Assembly: GCA_001599595.1 (NCBI GenBank)
Contig: BCHH01000002.1
Span: 3,961,546 to 4,025,545 of the forward strand
From: Beverwykella pulmonaria
Lineage: Eukaryota; Ascomycota; Dothideomycetes; Pleosporales; Melanommataceae
Reading direction: 5' to 3'
DNA length: 64,000 bases
Position numbers and translations under genes: made by a program. Shown here piece by piece: positions 32,278 to 43,892 of this stretch (the first letter of the stretch is position 1; each line of letters opens with the position of its first letter). Below the pieces are notes generated by a model. It was given only the letters and a program-made list of their open reading frames with translations, was not told where the DNA came from and did not search any database.

Positions 32278-34830
32278 TCATAGGGCGTAATTCTCCGTAT
32301 GCAGGAAAATCTCATCCCGTGCTTTGTTGTTCCACACTGAACGCTGCAGTTCGGCGACCGTCTGCGACACAGCCACGCGCATGCTGGGTGGCCCGCAAAC
32401 AAACACACATGTCCTCCTCCCAAACTCCTTGCTCAATTCTCTAAGCGTGAACGGGATATCTGGTCTTCCATACTCAGTGCTCCACCCATCCTTCTTCTTG
32501 ACGGCTGCGGGCAGAAACGCAAACCGCATGAGGTTCTTCTGGAACTCCGTAGGCGTAGACGGGAAGCCAAAGTCAAAGCCTTGAATGCTTTGCTCACCGC
32601 CGCGGGAGGGGGAAACAGGGCTGACGAGATCTGCAGCAAAGGCAGATGCGTTGGCAGAGACGGCGGTCGAGATGTCAAGGGAGAGGTTGCGGTCTTGGCG
32701 GCGCGCGGAGAGGGAGCGCGGCGCGGGCGCGATGAGGTCCGGGTTGGAGGTGGAGGGACTGTGGGATGGTGGGGCCAGGTGCCCCCTGTTCACGGGGACG
32801 AGGTGCGCCTGGGGCAGGGCGGTGATGGAGTCTTCGTTCTCTCTTCGTAGTTCCTTTTCTCGCTCCGGGTCGCCTTGTGCTTCGTCTCTTATGAGTGCCG
32901 AGTGTCGCTTCGATGAGAAGCCGGAGACGCGATGGTCCGCGATGTTTTGGAAGGCGTCATTCACTTTGTCGTGGAAGTATAGTGATACAGGCCGCGTAGG
33001 TGTTTTGGCACTGACGAGGTTGCCAGAAGCCATGCGTTTGGCGGCTGTGATGTAGAACTGGCAGTGCACGCTATCTGGGGGCGCGAATTCGCGACAGATG
33101 CGTAATTCTTCTTTGAACCATTCCATGGTCTCTGGGCGTTTGAGTGCCCAGATAACGTGGACGTTTCGGGTGACAGCCTTGCCGTCTCGCATCTTCTTGA
33201 TGAGGGAGAGCAGTTGAGAGATGATGGCTGTGATGCCGCTGCCGCCGGCGATCAGCACAACGTCTTCGAACGCTTCGATGCGTCGTTGCATGCCACCGTA
33301 TGGCCCGTCGACGAAGGCCCGGTATGTGTGCCAGGGACCGTGTTCGAGGGCGCTGCGATATACCTTATTCGTGAAGCCTCCGAAAGGTCGAAATACAAGA
33401 ACCATATCCCGATACCCCTCGCCATATTGAGAAGGGAAGTCATCACTGCACAAACTCGCAATGGTAAATGGGTGATTTTCGAAGACCGAAATACCTGGCA
33501 TTCGAAGGTAAACATATTGTCCAGGTCTCCACCGCATCTGCGTAGGGATGGTGATTTTGATGGCATTTTCAGGCATGATGGTCACGGCCGCCTCATCGCC
33601 GATTAGCCAGGCTATGCGGAATGGGTTCGTCCAGTTGAGGTAGAAGAGCCGCATAAAGTAGGAGCCTAGCCAGATGGCGAGGGTTGCAAAGAGGTAGTTC
33701 CACGACGTCAGGTAGTTGTGGCAATGCCAGAACATCATGCCTAGGAAGACCATGGCAACAGGAACGTGTAGCGTGACGAAGAGCTCGTACATGCGTTGGC
33801 GGAAAGGCGGAAGAGAGTGTATGCAGAGGAAACCAAGGGGCACTAGCGCGGCGACTCCTTCCAACGCCGTCAGCAAGGCTCATGTCTAATCATGTGAGTA
33901 CATACCAGTGCCATAGGCGTATATCCCGTCCTGTGCGAACAGTGACTCAAAGTTCATACGATTGACTTTGTCCCATGCAGGGTTGATGTAGAACGGAACC
34001 GTGTGGACTATGCTCAAGGCAAGACACAAATAGGCAGCCCATCGGTGTAACACGTTCAACCGCTCATGTCCAATTCCAGTGAGTAGCGTAACCAGGTTGG
34101 CCTTCATGCTCAGTCCAACGATCCATGGTAACAGAGCCACGGCCATCATGCCAGCCCGGACTGCTAGAGGAGGCGAACCAAACGCAATGCTCTTCCAAAA
34201 CAAGGGTTGCGGAAGGAAGCAGTACAGAGCGCCAAGGATGAATGCTGCTATCACGATACCGCTGACGGCGAGAGTAGGGAAGTCCAAGGGCCTCCATCCT
34301 TTCCGGAACTGGAACGATCGGATCGGTCGATAGAAGAAAAATCTGAACAAGGCAACACAGTTGTTGATCGGCTTTACAGATGAAACACTCGACTGCGTTT
34401 TCGGCGGACCGGGTAGTGGGCCTTCACGGGGAAAGAACTTGTTGGTTGACTTGTCAGTATAAAGGACGGACAATTCGTAATCTGTGTCTGGAGAGGAGGT
34501 CGTCGAGGATTTTAATACCTCTTCTTGGTGCAGCGCTGTCCGGATCTTATCCGTGAATAGGTGGTAGTAGCGCATTAGGCCCGCGATAATCAGTAGAGGT
34601 ATGCAGAAGTAAACATATGCCAGCGCATATTTTCCGCTCTTGTCCCAGGGGTCCCGCGTGTTGGCTTCGATTAGTCCGGGCGGACTTGTACCATTGACTG
34701 GTATGTGTATCCGTCGAACAAGCGTTGAAACCACATCCACCACCTCGCGCTCAGCAAGCGACACTGCTGACCCAAAGTGCTCCATCGCCACGCCCGCCCG
34801 TTGAACCAATGTCTCTGGAACCGCCGGCAT
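32278..34830 (-). CDS. Ferric-reductase-type transmembrane oxidoreductase
   Basis: Two minus-strand exons (34830-33906 and 33857-32278), with a 48-bp intron, give 834 residues. About seven membrane segments occupy residues ~75-420. Haem-binding histidines are seen in HERLNVLHRW, in a later His of the same helix (SIVHTVPFY), and in LHVPVAMVFLGMMFWHCHNY. The FAD-binding stretch is ENHPFTIAS, and the NADPH-binding stretches are GGSGITAI and CGPPSMR near the C-terminus. Such enzymes pass electrons from NADPH through FAD and two haems across the plasma membrane, usually to reduce ferric or cupric ions before uptake. A low-complexity Ser/Pro/Arg-rich insertion of about 170 residues separates the two NADPH motifs. 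A superoxide-forming NOX role is less likely, given the overall FRE-like layout. Confidence 0.92.
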
Positions 34831-37800
34831 CTCGAGCTCCTGGGATTGAATAATTGGCGTCCGGTTGCGGGGAATGGATTTGGTGGAACACTTCTGCCAG
34901 CAGAAGTCACGAACCGGGTTGGGAGTTGGCGGATGTTGAAAGGTGGGAGAAGCTTTCGCTAGAGGGGCGGCGGGGAAACTTTTACTACATGGAATACGAG
35001 TGCGATTTTGTCGTGGGCGTTGTGATAATGCGGTGTGAAATGCGGCGAGAACTCAATTTGGTCAAGGGGTGTTGCGGTACCGTCGCTAATCGCGTGTGAC
35101 TTTAGTTGCGGGAGACCGAGCTCTCATTCGTAGGTACTAAAACGGTGCGAACAAGTAACGACAGCGAACGGGTACAACAGATTAAGAGCAAAGAGCAAAG
35201 AGCAAAGGAGAGAAGGTGGGGTGGAGAAGCAGACGAACGCTTGAGCACAGTGTGGTCGACAGCAGATAGCACGCGGATCAGCAGCCGTAGTGTTCCTTAT
35301 GTGTACGGTTCCTCGCGGAGAGGGAGTGACAAGCTACAGGGGCCCTGGCAACCAACGGCAAGTGGAATTCAACCGCTCACGTAGCACACCACGCCCACGC
35401 TATTGGGCCAAGGTGTGATAGCGATTTAGAGCTTGGGCTGCAGATGGGAGGTGACGAAAAGGGAGATGACCCTTGCAGGCCATCACGATGCCTGCTCGCT
35501 TTGCGAAAGCATGCAATATCAAAGCTTCTGGGGCATCACCATTGTGTGGACAAACGGGGGTTACGAATCCTGTGGCGAGCCGGCATCGCTGCCAATGGCG
35601 AAGGGCCACCGGCCAGGGGAGCATGACCTAGATCCCCAACCGTCCTGGCAGGCGGGAGGCGTCGCAAAGGATTCGTCTTCCCGCGATCGCCCAGTTTGCG
35701 TGCAGCAGGCCGAGGCGTTCCTCGAGCCTTTCATCTCAAAACAATATCTTGCGTCTGAGATGAGGACAATGCACATGTTGATCGTGTCCGGAACAGTCGC
35801 ACTGCGAACAGCGGAAAAGCGCACTTGGTGAGGACGGCTAGACGGGGACGAGGGCCCGATGAGCAGAAAGCCACCTCGTGGAGACGACAGGTTCTAAGAG
35901 GTATTGACACCTCAATGCGGCTTGGGCGTGTTCGCATGACTGGTCCGCGCCGAGCGAATGGCAGGTCGCACAGCGCAAAGGAACATGCATCGTCTGCATG
36001 GGAAACGGATGGGAGGGAGCGGGGTTTTGTGGTGTTGAGGAGCCTCGGGACGCTTTGACTGGCGGACACGCACGTACTTTAGCGCTGGCCATCCACATCG
36101 GGACAAGCCTCCACAACAAGCTTTTCGCGTGCCATTCAGCTCCCACGGTTCACTTGCGGGCGCCCAAAGCTTCCTCTCGTCTGGAATCATCACGGACGAC
36201 AGATTCGGACTGTGGGCCTGACTAGAGAGCAAAGAGGGAAAAAGCAAAGCAGAAGAGGAAAAAATGTGCTTCGTGCGCTTTACACCTCACCATGTCTCAA
36301 TCACCTACCCATCGCAGCTCACCTCTGTCCGCGTGCAACTGCGCCTGCCCGATGCAAAGTCTGCCTTGGATCGCGACCCTGTCCAGTGCAGTCGTCTCGT
36401 TTCCTGCACCCTACTCTACTTTGTGTGCCATCCGTCTCAAAACTCAAAACACCCAAACAGGCCCCATTTCCCGCCTTTGAACCTCATAGACCCCGCAAAC
36501 CCCATCACTCAATGCAGCATCCCACGCCTACGCGCCCAGGCCGGCCTCAATCCCGACCGCACTCTTGCATGCACGCAACCGCCAGCCCTACGACTGACAA
36601 CATACACCCACGTTGCCGTCTCCATGAGATGCTCAGGAACGGAGAGCTTACGCGCCAGAAGCTGCCGCGAAGGTGTTGGTGGCTCAACTCTAATTGAACT
36701 TCCTGCAGCAAGCAGGCTGCTCTGTACTAACTGCTGCCCCGAGCGCTTATGGTGACTGTGGCCGCTCAGGAGGCCACTGTAAACGTTGATACATGCTGCC
36801 ACGTTGGGTGTAGCGAGGGGCTGCCGTGGTAGTTGCCGAGCGAGTGTGCTCAACGCTGCACTGTGCCTCCCAAGCGCCTAAGCAAGAGACGACAGACGCT
36901 CACCCTTCTTCTTGCATTTGCATCTGTAAAAGTGGCCCGGCCCAAGTGCCGTTTTCTCTCTTAGAAGCGATACTATACAGCACGCACACCGTCTCACTTC
37001 ATCTTCCATCCTTCACTCTCCAAAACAAGTTTATCAGCTACACAACGATGCAGATAAGTTGACGGAACGTTCCATCTCACCCGCATCTTCTCACTGCAGC
37101 TCCAAAAAAATGTTTTAAAACATCCGTCCAATCACCGCTCCTCTTCAAAATAGAACTGTCGTGCGACTACCTCGCGTATGCACTACACCATATTATCCAT
37201 AAACCCAAGAGCTTACCCACGGCACCTCCGGTGAGCCAGCGCAGCCCTACAAGGCACCGCTTGCTTTCTACCGTGAACCCCACTACATCCACGTGCTGAG
37301 ATGGCTTAGTGTATCCCAAGTCCGGCAATTGAGTTTCTTTTCGGGCTCGTAAGTTGTCGTGAAGGGTTGCTTGAGCATCTGGATTGGGATGGGTATTTTT
37401 AGAGCGTAGATCTGGATCTGGAGCGTGGCTGCATAGTATGGCAAACTGTTCCTTCAGCTGCAGAGACCACAATGCTATTCTCTTGGCTATGCGTCAAATG
37501 AAAGGGGGAAGTGCGACAAACGATACGCGTGGCATGTAGATGGAAAACATAGAATATCTAACAGGTCACTTCGAATATGCAGTAATCCTTTCCGATGAGG
37601 GAGAGGTGCTGTCGTGGAACTGGAGATTGTGAAACTCCTGAATGTACACCTGTAAAGAACTATGAATAGAACTTCTCCCTAAAGGATGAGAGCAAGACGA
37701 CTTCATTTCCGTTTGGAAGCGTTGGTGAATTTTGCGATATATTTGGAGGGAAGAGGTCAGCATGGGCTGAGCTGGGAAAAGTAATATTAGGCGTCGGTAA

Positions 37801-38968
37801 GAGAGAGAGTCGCGTTCGCTGTCACCTGTCAGTGTGAGGGTGGAAAACGTCAATATACCCCGTGACAGAATTCACTCATACTTCACAGCTGAAAGTGTAG
37901 GGAAGAGGGTTGTTAGTGTGTGGGGATGCGGATGGTGATGGGACTGGAGATCGGGTGTACTCGTTTGAGCCATGTGTCGCCTAAGATCTCATGTTAGGAG
38001 ATCAGGAGGCGGCAGTCTCGGTCTACTCAGCTAGAGCAAAGTAGAAAGGGACGATAGACCGGGCCGGTTCTAGAACGAGCCCTTCCAAGGTCCTTTGTAA
38101 TAGAGCTGAGAAAGTAGGGAAAGGTAAAATCCGCACGAGCTTGTAGCAGGTTCCGAGGAAGAGGCTGATCTAACATCGCAGTGTGATCTAGCCATGAGCC
38201 TCAGGATCAAGCAATCCCAAGAGAGTGATCAGACGTCAAGATTGTGTTCAAGGCGCCAAGGCGCGAATCGTTTTGAAGCATTTTCGACGCAAAACGTTGG
38301 ATGAAACAATGGCTCGAAACCACGATGCTTTACCAAGACTGAAACTCCAACCTCGGAGCACGACAATAACAACAGCGTTGACGAGTTCTAACTATTACTT
38401 TTGGTTGTCCAGTCCTTGAAAACGGTGGTTTTGTGAGATTTGAGATAGTTAAGCTGTTCGCTAATCTAGTTAAACGTATGGGGGTGGAGAACCATATCGA
38501 GCATTAGATACATTTGCATATTTGCTTGTTTGACAGCGAGAGTGGGGTTCTGCGATCCGTCTGGACGTGCTGGAAGGAGGCGCAGTTCTTCGAATCAGAA
38601 AATACGGCAGGTAACTGGCGTTCTTGTTGATCAATGTTCCTCAATAGAAACGTATGCAGTTTGGTGTTTTCCAGCAGCCTTGGTTGCTAAAATTGGCCAT
38701 TGTATAGATCGTGCATCTATGGAACTTTGTTTGAAGGCCTGAGACACGGTTGGCGCCTTTCAGTCCTCCACCAAGGCTCTCGATGAGACTGGGCCTCGGG
38801 ATCTTTGCTCGTAGGTCGGGCTGCTATGGATTACCATCGTGTCGGTGTATGCTTCTCGAGATAGCCAAGCTGAATGGAGAAACGCACTCGCACAGCCAAG
38901 TATGTCTTGCTCAGAGGTATGATGTATTGGGTTGAGGACGATAATGCCTTGGTACTCACTTTCATGAG
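34831..38968. other. 4.1-kb stretch without a recognisable gene
   Basis: Many short frames exist, none above 163 residues and none with a domain I recognise. The first kilobase contains the reductase promoter and a (AGAGCAA)3 run at 35185-35205. The 36.2-36.7 kb part is pyrimidine-rich on the plus strand, like a fungal promoter or leader, but no gene follows it closely. Non-coding RNA or an unrecognised small multi-exon gene cannot be excluded. Confidence 0.5.
35185..35205 (+). repeat. Heptamer AGAGCAA repeated three times
   Basis: Three perfect tandem copies of the 7-bp unit in the reductase upstream region. No function is evident. Confidence 0.8.
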
Positions 38969-38977
38969 TATAAGAGG
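38969..38977 (+). promoter_or_regulatory. TATA-box-like element of the GEgh16-type gene
   Basis: TATAAGAGG lies about 160 bp upstream of the ATG at 39135 and is followed by pyrimidine-rich sequence. Consensus match and position only. Confidence 0.4.
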
Positions 38978-39134
38978 GAGGGGCTGGCTTAGCAGTAGAC
39001 TGATTATCCGACATCAAACTATTCACTCTCAGTCATACTCATATCCAGCCTGGGGCTGCTTCAATTCTTGTTCCTGTCCTTGATTCCACTAATCTTGTAA
39101 TACTTCTTATCCGATTTCGCTCGCATTCGTCAAT

Positions 39135-40252
39135 ATGCTCTTCACTCAGCAACTCACTCTTGCCGCTGGGTTGGTGGCTTATGTCTCCGCCCATGGAACC
39201 GTCGTTCGAGTCACAGGTGCCAATGGTGTTACCATGCCTGGACTGACAATTGCTGATGGTACTCCACGGGACTGCTCATCCAAGTAAGGAAACTCGGCTT
39301 CTTCTCGAGGAACCTCGATACTAACGCCTGGTCCAGCGGCTGCGGCTCCCAGGCGGACACTGCAATCATTCGAGACAGCGAAATCGCCAGTGGCAAATGT
39401 GGTCCTCTTGGGCGCACTCAGGGTAACGGCCCGGTAGACGCTGGAACTATGATCGCCGCCTTCATGGGAACTGGCGCAGTACCAACGAACGCTGGTGCGG
39501 CTTCCAGCGTTGGCGTGGAGGACAACATCCCGAACAATGTTCAGAAACCCAAGCGACAGCTCGCTGGCCTGCTCGGCGGGCTAGGCCGTGGCGCTGGTGG
39601 GGGCGGCGGTGCCACTGGAATTGCCGGGCTTTTGGGTGGTGGTGGTACCAAGGCGGTAGGACCACCAGAGTCAGGTGTTGCAGCGGCAGCAGGCCAGGGT
39701 GCTACGTCTGGTCTACCAACTGCTAATGCTGATGGCACCGTTGACAGTACGTTATCTTCCTGATATTCTTCACTTCAATGAGCTGCACTAACTTTGCTTC
39801 TCTCTTTCCTCAGTGACTTTCCGCCAGATCAACCAGGACGGTGCTGGGCCGTTCACTGCAGATGTCGATGGCACCTCTGGAGGAACGAGTGAGGCTGCGT
39901 TCCAGCCGGCCCAAGTTACAAAGGACGTTCCTGGACTCGGAGTTCAGGGTATTTCCCGTACGCATCTCCCTCCTTTTTGGAAGACCCTAGCGGCCCGCAC
40001 TGACTTGGTACCTTAGTCGCCACTAGTACAGAGTTCCCGATGCAGATCAAGATGCCGGCTGGCATGACTTGTGATGGCACAGCAGGTGGTGTTTCCAACG
40101 TGTGCGTTGCACGCGTTCGTAACGGAGCTGCTGCTGGGCCATTCGGTGGCTCGGTCGCATTCACACAGACTGCAGCTGCGAGGAAGCGGGCCATTGCCTT
40201 CCGGAAGAGAGAGGCTCTTAAGAAGAGAATGCAGATTGGCGGCCGGGCCTAA
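39135..40252 (+). CDS. Secreted GEgh16/MAS-type appressorium-associated protein
   Basis: Four exons, 39135-39283, 39337-39746, 39814-39957 and 40017-40252, give 312 residues. A signal peptide (MLFTQQLTLAAGLVAYVSA) precedes HGTVVRVTGANGV, the conserved mature start. NGCGSQADTAIIRDSE, GPVDAGTMIAAFMGTG and VDMTFRQINQDGAGPF then follow the pattern of the GEgh16 family (Blumeria Egh16, Magnaporthe MAS/GAS proteins). These are fungal secreted proteins often expressed in infection structures, but also present in saprobes; the molecular function is not established. A Gly/Ala-rich low-complexity insert (about residues 135-195) interrupts the domain, preceded by a possible dibasic site PKRQ. The C-terminus is strongly basic (RKRAIAFRKREALKKR), unusual for a secreted protein. 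Confidence 0.88.
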
Positions 40253-40966
40253 GCATTCGGTGCAATATGCTGTGCAAGCCCGTATACAGGAGCAGTGTGT
40301 AGAAATCAATAGACTGAGGCGCAGATGCGCTTGGATGGCCCTGGGGGTCCTTAGAAATCTTAGATTCTTTACAATGTCAATCATAATTCTTCGCTCTAGA
40401 GGACTTGCACGTGAGAGTGGAACAAGGCTTGTCTGGTGCGGACAAATATGGAAATGCCGAACATGACCTCTGGAGGATCTTGGTATTATGCGCGATCTAC
40501 GAAGTACATCGTCACAACCCGTTGGCGGGATGGCTGTCGAGGAGTGGTAGTGAAGGGCGGTGGAAAGCCGGGAGCGTTTCGATACACGGGTTGGTCTTGG
40601 CGGCGCTAGTCTCCCGCCAGGTCGGTTCGGTCGAGCCGCAGCAGCGGTCATAGTGTTGGCTTTCCCCGACCACCCATCACTTCGTCCTTCGACAAGTCAG
40701 CCACGTGTGGTAATTCTCTACGCAGTCGTCGTGGCCTTCTCCCCAGTCTCTTTTCCGCATTGCGCAGGCAGCCCGCTGCCAGTTAGTTGCGCTGTTTTCA
40801 TGTGCTGCCTAGTCACCGATTCGAGCACGCACCCCCGCTGAGCTGTACCCACAGCCCGACATCCACCAACTCACCACCTCCTACCGCCTACCGCCGACCT
40901 GGATACGCCTTCGCCCAGACATAGACCTCTTCTTCGCTCCCTGCTGTCTCTGCACTCGCTGCGACC
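40253..40966. other. Spacer containing the LAS17 promoter
   Basis: No gene is seen. The last 150 bases are C-rich with CACCAACTC and CCTACCGCC repeats, typical of a fungal leader just upstream of a start codon. Confidence 0.55.
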
Positions 40967-43093
40967 ATGCCTTCCATTCTCACCGACGAGGACAAGGTCA
41001 CGGTGAAGCGCACTGTGCCCAAGGCCTCCAACAAGATCTTCGCCGTCGCCGTCGCCAAACTATACATTGCCTACCCGGACAGGCACCGATGGACTTACAC
41101 CGGACTCCAGGGCGCCGCTGTGCTGGCTAATGATCTCGTAGGAAATACAATATGGATCAAGCTCGTGGATGTCTCGTCGGCCAACCGTGGCGTCATTTGG
41201 GACCAGGAAATCTACGACACCTTCTCGTACAACCAGGACCGCGTCTTCTTCCACACCTTCGAGCTCGAAGACTGCCTGGCTGCCCTGTCCTTCAGCGACG
41301 AGAAGGAAGCCAAGCAATTCAAAAAGAAAATGGACGAGCGCGAAAAGAACGCACACAAAAACACGAGGAACAAGCCATTTGGAGCATCCATGGGCAGCGG
41401 ATCCAGCGCAAACGAGCACCACAACCGCGGACATGGTCTTCTTGGAGGCATTTTCGGACACAGACACGCGACTCCGACTCACCAGCCGCAATCCATCATC
41501 CCACCAACTCCACACATGGCATCCCCCACGCAGAACAGCCATTCCAATGCCTCGAGCGCAAGAAATTCCTCAATCGACACTACAGACCCTTCTTGGCAGC
41601 CGCTGCTGAAGGAGCTGCTGCAAATGGGCATCACCGAGGATCAGATTGAGGAGAACGCCGACTTCATCAAGCTGTACATTGCGCAGAGAAAGAGCGACGA
41701 GAAGAACCTCGCAGAGAGCAACGAGCGGAAGTCGAGAGCCCCGCCGCCACCTCCACCGAGTGCTCCACCAGCCAAAGCAACCTCCCTCAGTCCGCAGAAC
41801 ACTGGCGGATCGAAACGTGGACCCCCTCCTGCTCCCCCGCCAACGCGAAGAACGCGCATGGAGGCGCCTGGAATATTCAATCGAAACTCATCTGTGAGCC
41901 CCGTGCCGTCTCCGCCGCGACAAGCATCACCGCCTCCTCCACCCCCCGGTCCTCCGCAGCCGAAATTCCCAGCTCCTCCGCCCATCGCCGACGCAGGCAA
42001 GTTCGTCAACCAGCCGCCACCTCCAGCAAGAGCCCACGCTGCGTCGAATAGTCTTGTGAACCCTGGCCCTCCACCTCCACCGCGGCCGCCAAAGACGCCC
42101 GTACAAGATGAGGAGAAGGCGCCAGCGCCAAAATTCGGCGTACCCCCTCCGTTCGCAGGCCCCCGTGTAACCCCAGCACCTCCTCCGCCAAGTCGCGGAC
42201 CTGTTCCCCCACCGCCACCAGCACGAGAGACTCCTACCATCCATGTGGCCCCTCCTCCACCGCTACCGCCCAAGAATGCTGTAGCACCTCTCCCTCCTCC
42301 AGTACCGCCTATGAACAATGCGCCGCCGGCGCCGCCTCCATTGCCTCCTACAACCTCTCGACCCGTTCCGGCAGCACCGACCAACACAGCACCCCCGCCC
42401 CCACCTCTTCCATCAACCAGCGCTCCTCCTCCTCCGCCGCCGCCGCCGCCGCCATCGACGAACGCCCCGCCACCGCCGCCTCTACCACCAAGCAATGCTC
42501 CTCGATCGGTCCCTCCACCGCCGCCAATGCCAAACACTACAGTACCCCCACCGCCTCCCATGCCAACCAGTGTAGTACCTCCACCTCCTCCCATGCCAAC
42601 CAGTGCAGTACCCCCACCTCCTCCCATGCCAAACAGTGCAGTACCTCCTCCGCCCCCTATGCCACCTGGGTCGATCCCACCACCCCCTCCCCTCCCTCCA
42701 AGTTCAACCGGGTCCGTACCGCCTCCTCCTGGTCCACCGCCCCCTCCTGGTCCACCCCCACCTCCAGGAGCAGCACCGCTCCCCAAACCTGCGGGGGAAC
42801 GAGTCAACTTGTTGGCGGATATCCGTGGAGGAGCAAAACTGAAAAAGGTGTCCGATGCAGAGAAGAAGGATCGAAGTGTTCCCATGGTTCCTGGAGCGGA
42901 ACCAGCATCGAGTCCGTCTGGTGGAGGTGCTGCGGCTCCTGCGGCAGACGCTGGGCTGGCTGGCGCATTGGCTAGTGCTCTTGCAGCGAGGAAGAGCAAA
43001 GTCAGTCATAGCGGTAAGTTGGAATTCTGTTCTCATATTGCTAACGTGCTGATAATTTCTACAGACGACGAAGATGACGCCGATGATTGGTGA
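40967..43093 (+). CDS. LAS17: Actin nucleation-promoting factor Las17/WASP
   Basis: Two exons, 40967-43013 and 43065-43093, with a 51-bp intron just before the last ten codons, give 691 residues. Residues ~15-125 are a WH1 domain (KIFAVAVAKLYIAYPDRHRW, FHTFELEDC). A basic linker and a CRIB-free middle follow, then a very long polyproline region (~250-615) with several MPTSxVPPPPP repeats for SH3 and profilin binding. One WH2 motif (LLADIRGGAKLKKV, ~622-640) and an acidic end (DDEDDADDW) form the VCA-like module that activates Arp2/3. Las17 drives cortical actin patch assembly in endocytosis. Splicing matters: the acidic tail starts inside the second exon, although the stop-free intron also reads through in frame. 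Confidence 0.95.
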   Translation: MPSILTDEDKVTVKRTVPKASNKIFAVAVAKLYIAYPDRHRWTYTGLQGAAVLANDLVGNTIWIKLVDVSSANRGVIWDQEIYDTFSYNQDRVFFHTFELEDCLAALSFSDEKEAKQFKKKMDEREKNAHKNTRNKPFGASMGSGSSANEHHNRGHGLLGGIFGHRHATPTHQPQSIIPPTPHMASPTQNSHSNASSARNSSIDTTDPSWQPLLKELLQMGITEDQIEENADFIKLYIAQRKSDEKNLAESNERKSRAPPPPPPSAPPAKATSLSPQNTGGSKRGPPPAPPPTRRTRMEAPGIFNRNSSVSPVPSPPRQASPPPPPPGPPQPKFPAPPPIADAGKFVNQPPPPARAHAASNSLVNPGPPPPPRPPKTPVQDEEKAPAPKFGVPPPFAGPRVTPAPPPPSRGPVPPPPPARETPTIHVAPPPPLPPKNAVAPLPPPVPPMNNAPPAPPPLPPTTSRPVPAAPTNTAPPPPPLPSTSAPPPPPPPPPPSTNAPPPPPLPPSNAPRSVPPPPPMPNTTVPPPPPMPTSVVPPPPPMPTSAVPPPPPMPNSAVPPPPPMPPGSIPPPPPLPPSSTGSVPPPPGPPPPPGPPPPPGAAPLPKPAGERVNLLADIRGGAKLKKVSDAEKKDRSVPMVPGAEPASSPSGGGAAAPAADAGLAGALASALAARKSKVSHSGKLEFCSHIANVLIISTDDEDDADDW
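42520..42670 (+). repeat. 33-bp repeats coding PPPPPMPxSxV in LAS17
   Basis: About four near-identical units of roughly 33 bp encode PPPPPMPTSVV-like peptides in tandem. They read as a recent expansion of the polyproline region. Confidence 0.8.
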
Positions 43094-43892
43094 ATAAGTA
43101 TATTGCTATCTAGAATCGGACCGCAACTGAACCAAATTGCAATTGCCCACATGCGCGTTAAATGCGAGCCTGTGCCTATCCCGGGTGCAAGATTCGAGCT
43201 ATGCACCATCTCAAGAGGATGAGGCTATACTCGGCGTATGGCATGGCTAAGAAGCGTATGTAGATGATGATGCTGAAGAAGTAGCAGGGAAGCTCAAGAG
43301 TTGGAAATGAGCAGTAGGATTAGCTTCAATAGATATTAGTCATTTCGAATAGGACCTGCATCCCGGACTAGTTCCCAAGATTCAACGATTCGTTTCGTTG
43401 AAGCAAAATCTGGAGAAGTGAGGGGCACATCTATGAGGAACGCTGATGATGTAAGGTCGCTTCTCAATGAGGGATCATGTTGCGACGCGCCACCCCAAAC
43501 CCCATCCAGAAAGCCATCGTTTCTGCTTACTATACGTACGTTGCGCACCAATGATCAGGGCGGAAATTCGTGGTCGGTGGCTTGGCTTTTCGAATATGGC
43601 GACGGCCGTGCTTACGGGCCTAAGGACTTGAGAGCAAGTTCGTGCTCCGCCTCTGCCGGATCTGCCCAGCAACCTCGTTTGAGTGGACCGCTCGTTCCTG
43701 TCCGCTAGGCAGACTTCAAATGCAGCGTATCGCATACGAGATCCTCCTCGCTTTTATCGTCTTTAAGGAATGCATGCGTCATCCTAGTGATAGCACCACG
43801 CAGACCACTAAGCTAGTACATATATGCATGCACGCCAACCAACGCGTTCGAGGCTTAGAGGATGCTTGTAAATATACATAAGTTTGTGATCG
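43094..43892. other. Intergenic stretch, no gene seen
   Basis: It holds the LAS17 3' region and the promoter of the next gene. Short frames only. Confidence 0.5.

Noticed and set aside
23581..34830. Idea of a siderophore or toxin cluster built around the exporter and ferric reductase
   Set aside because: No NRPS, PKS, acyltransferase or pathway regulator lies between or beside them. The intervening genes (CNL1, esterase) are unrelated.
41641..42999. 452-residue Gly-rich minus-strand frame
   Set aside because: It is the antisense of the CCN proline codons of LAS17, which read GGN on the other strand and leave no stops. No independent start context or domain.
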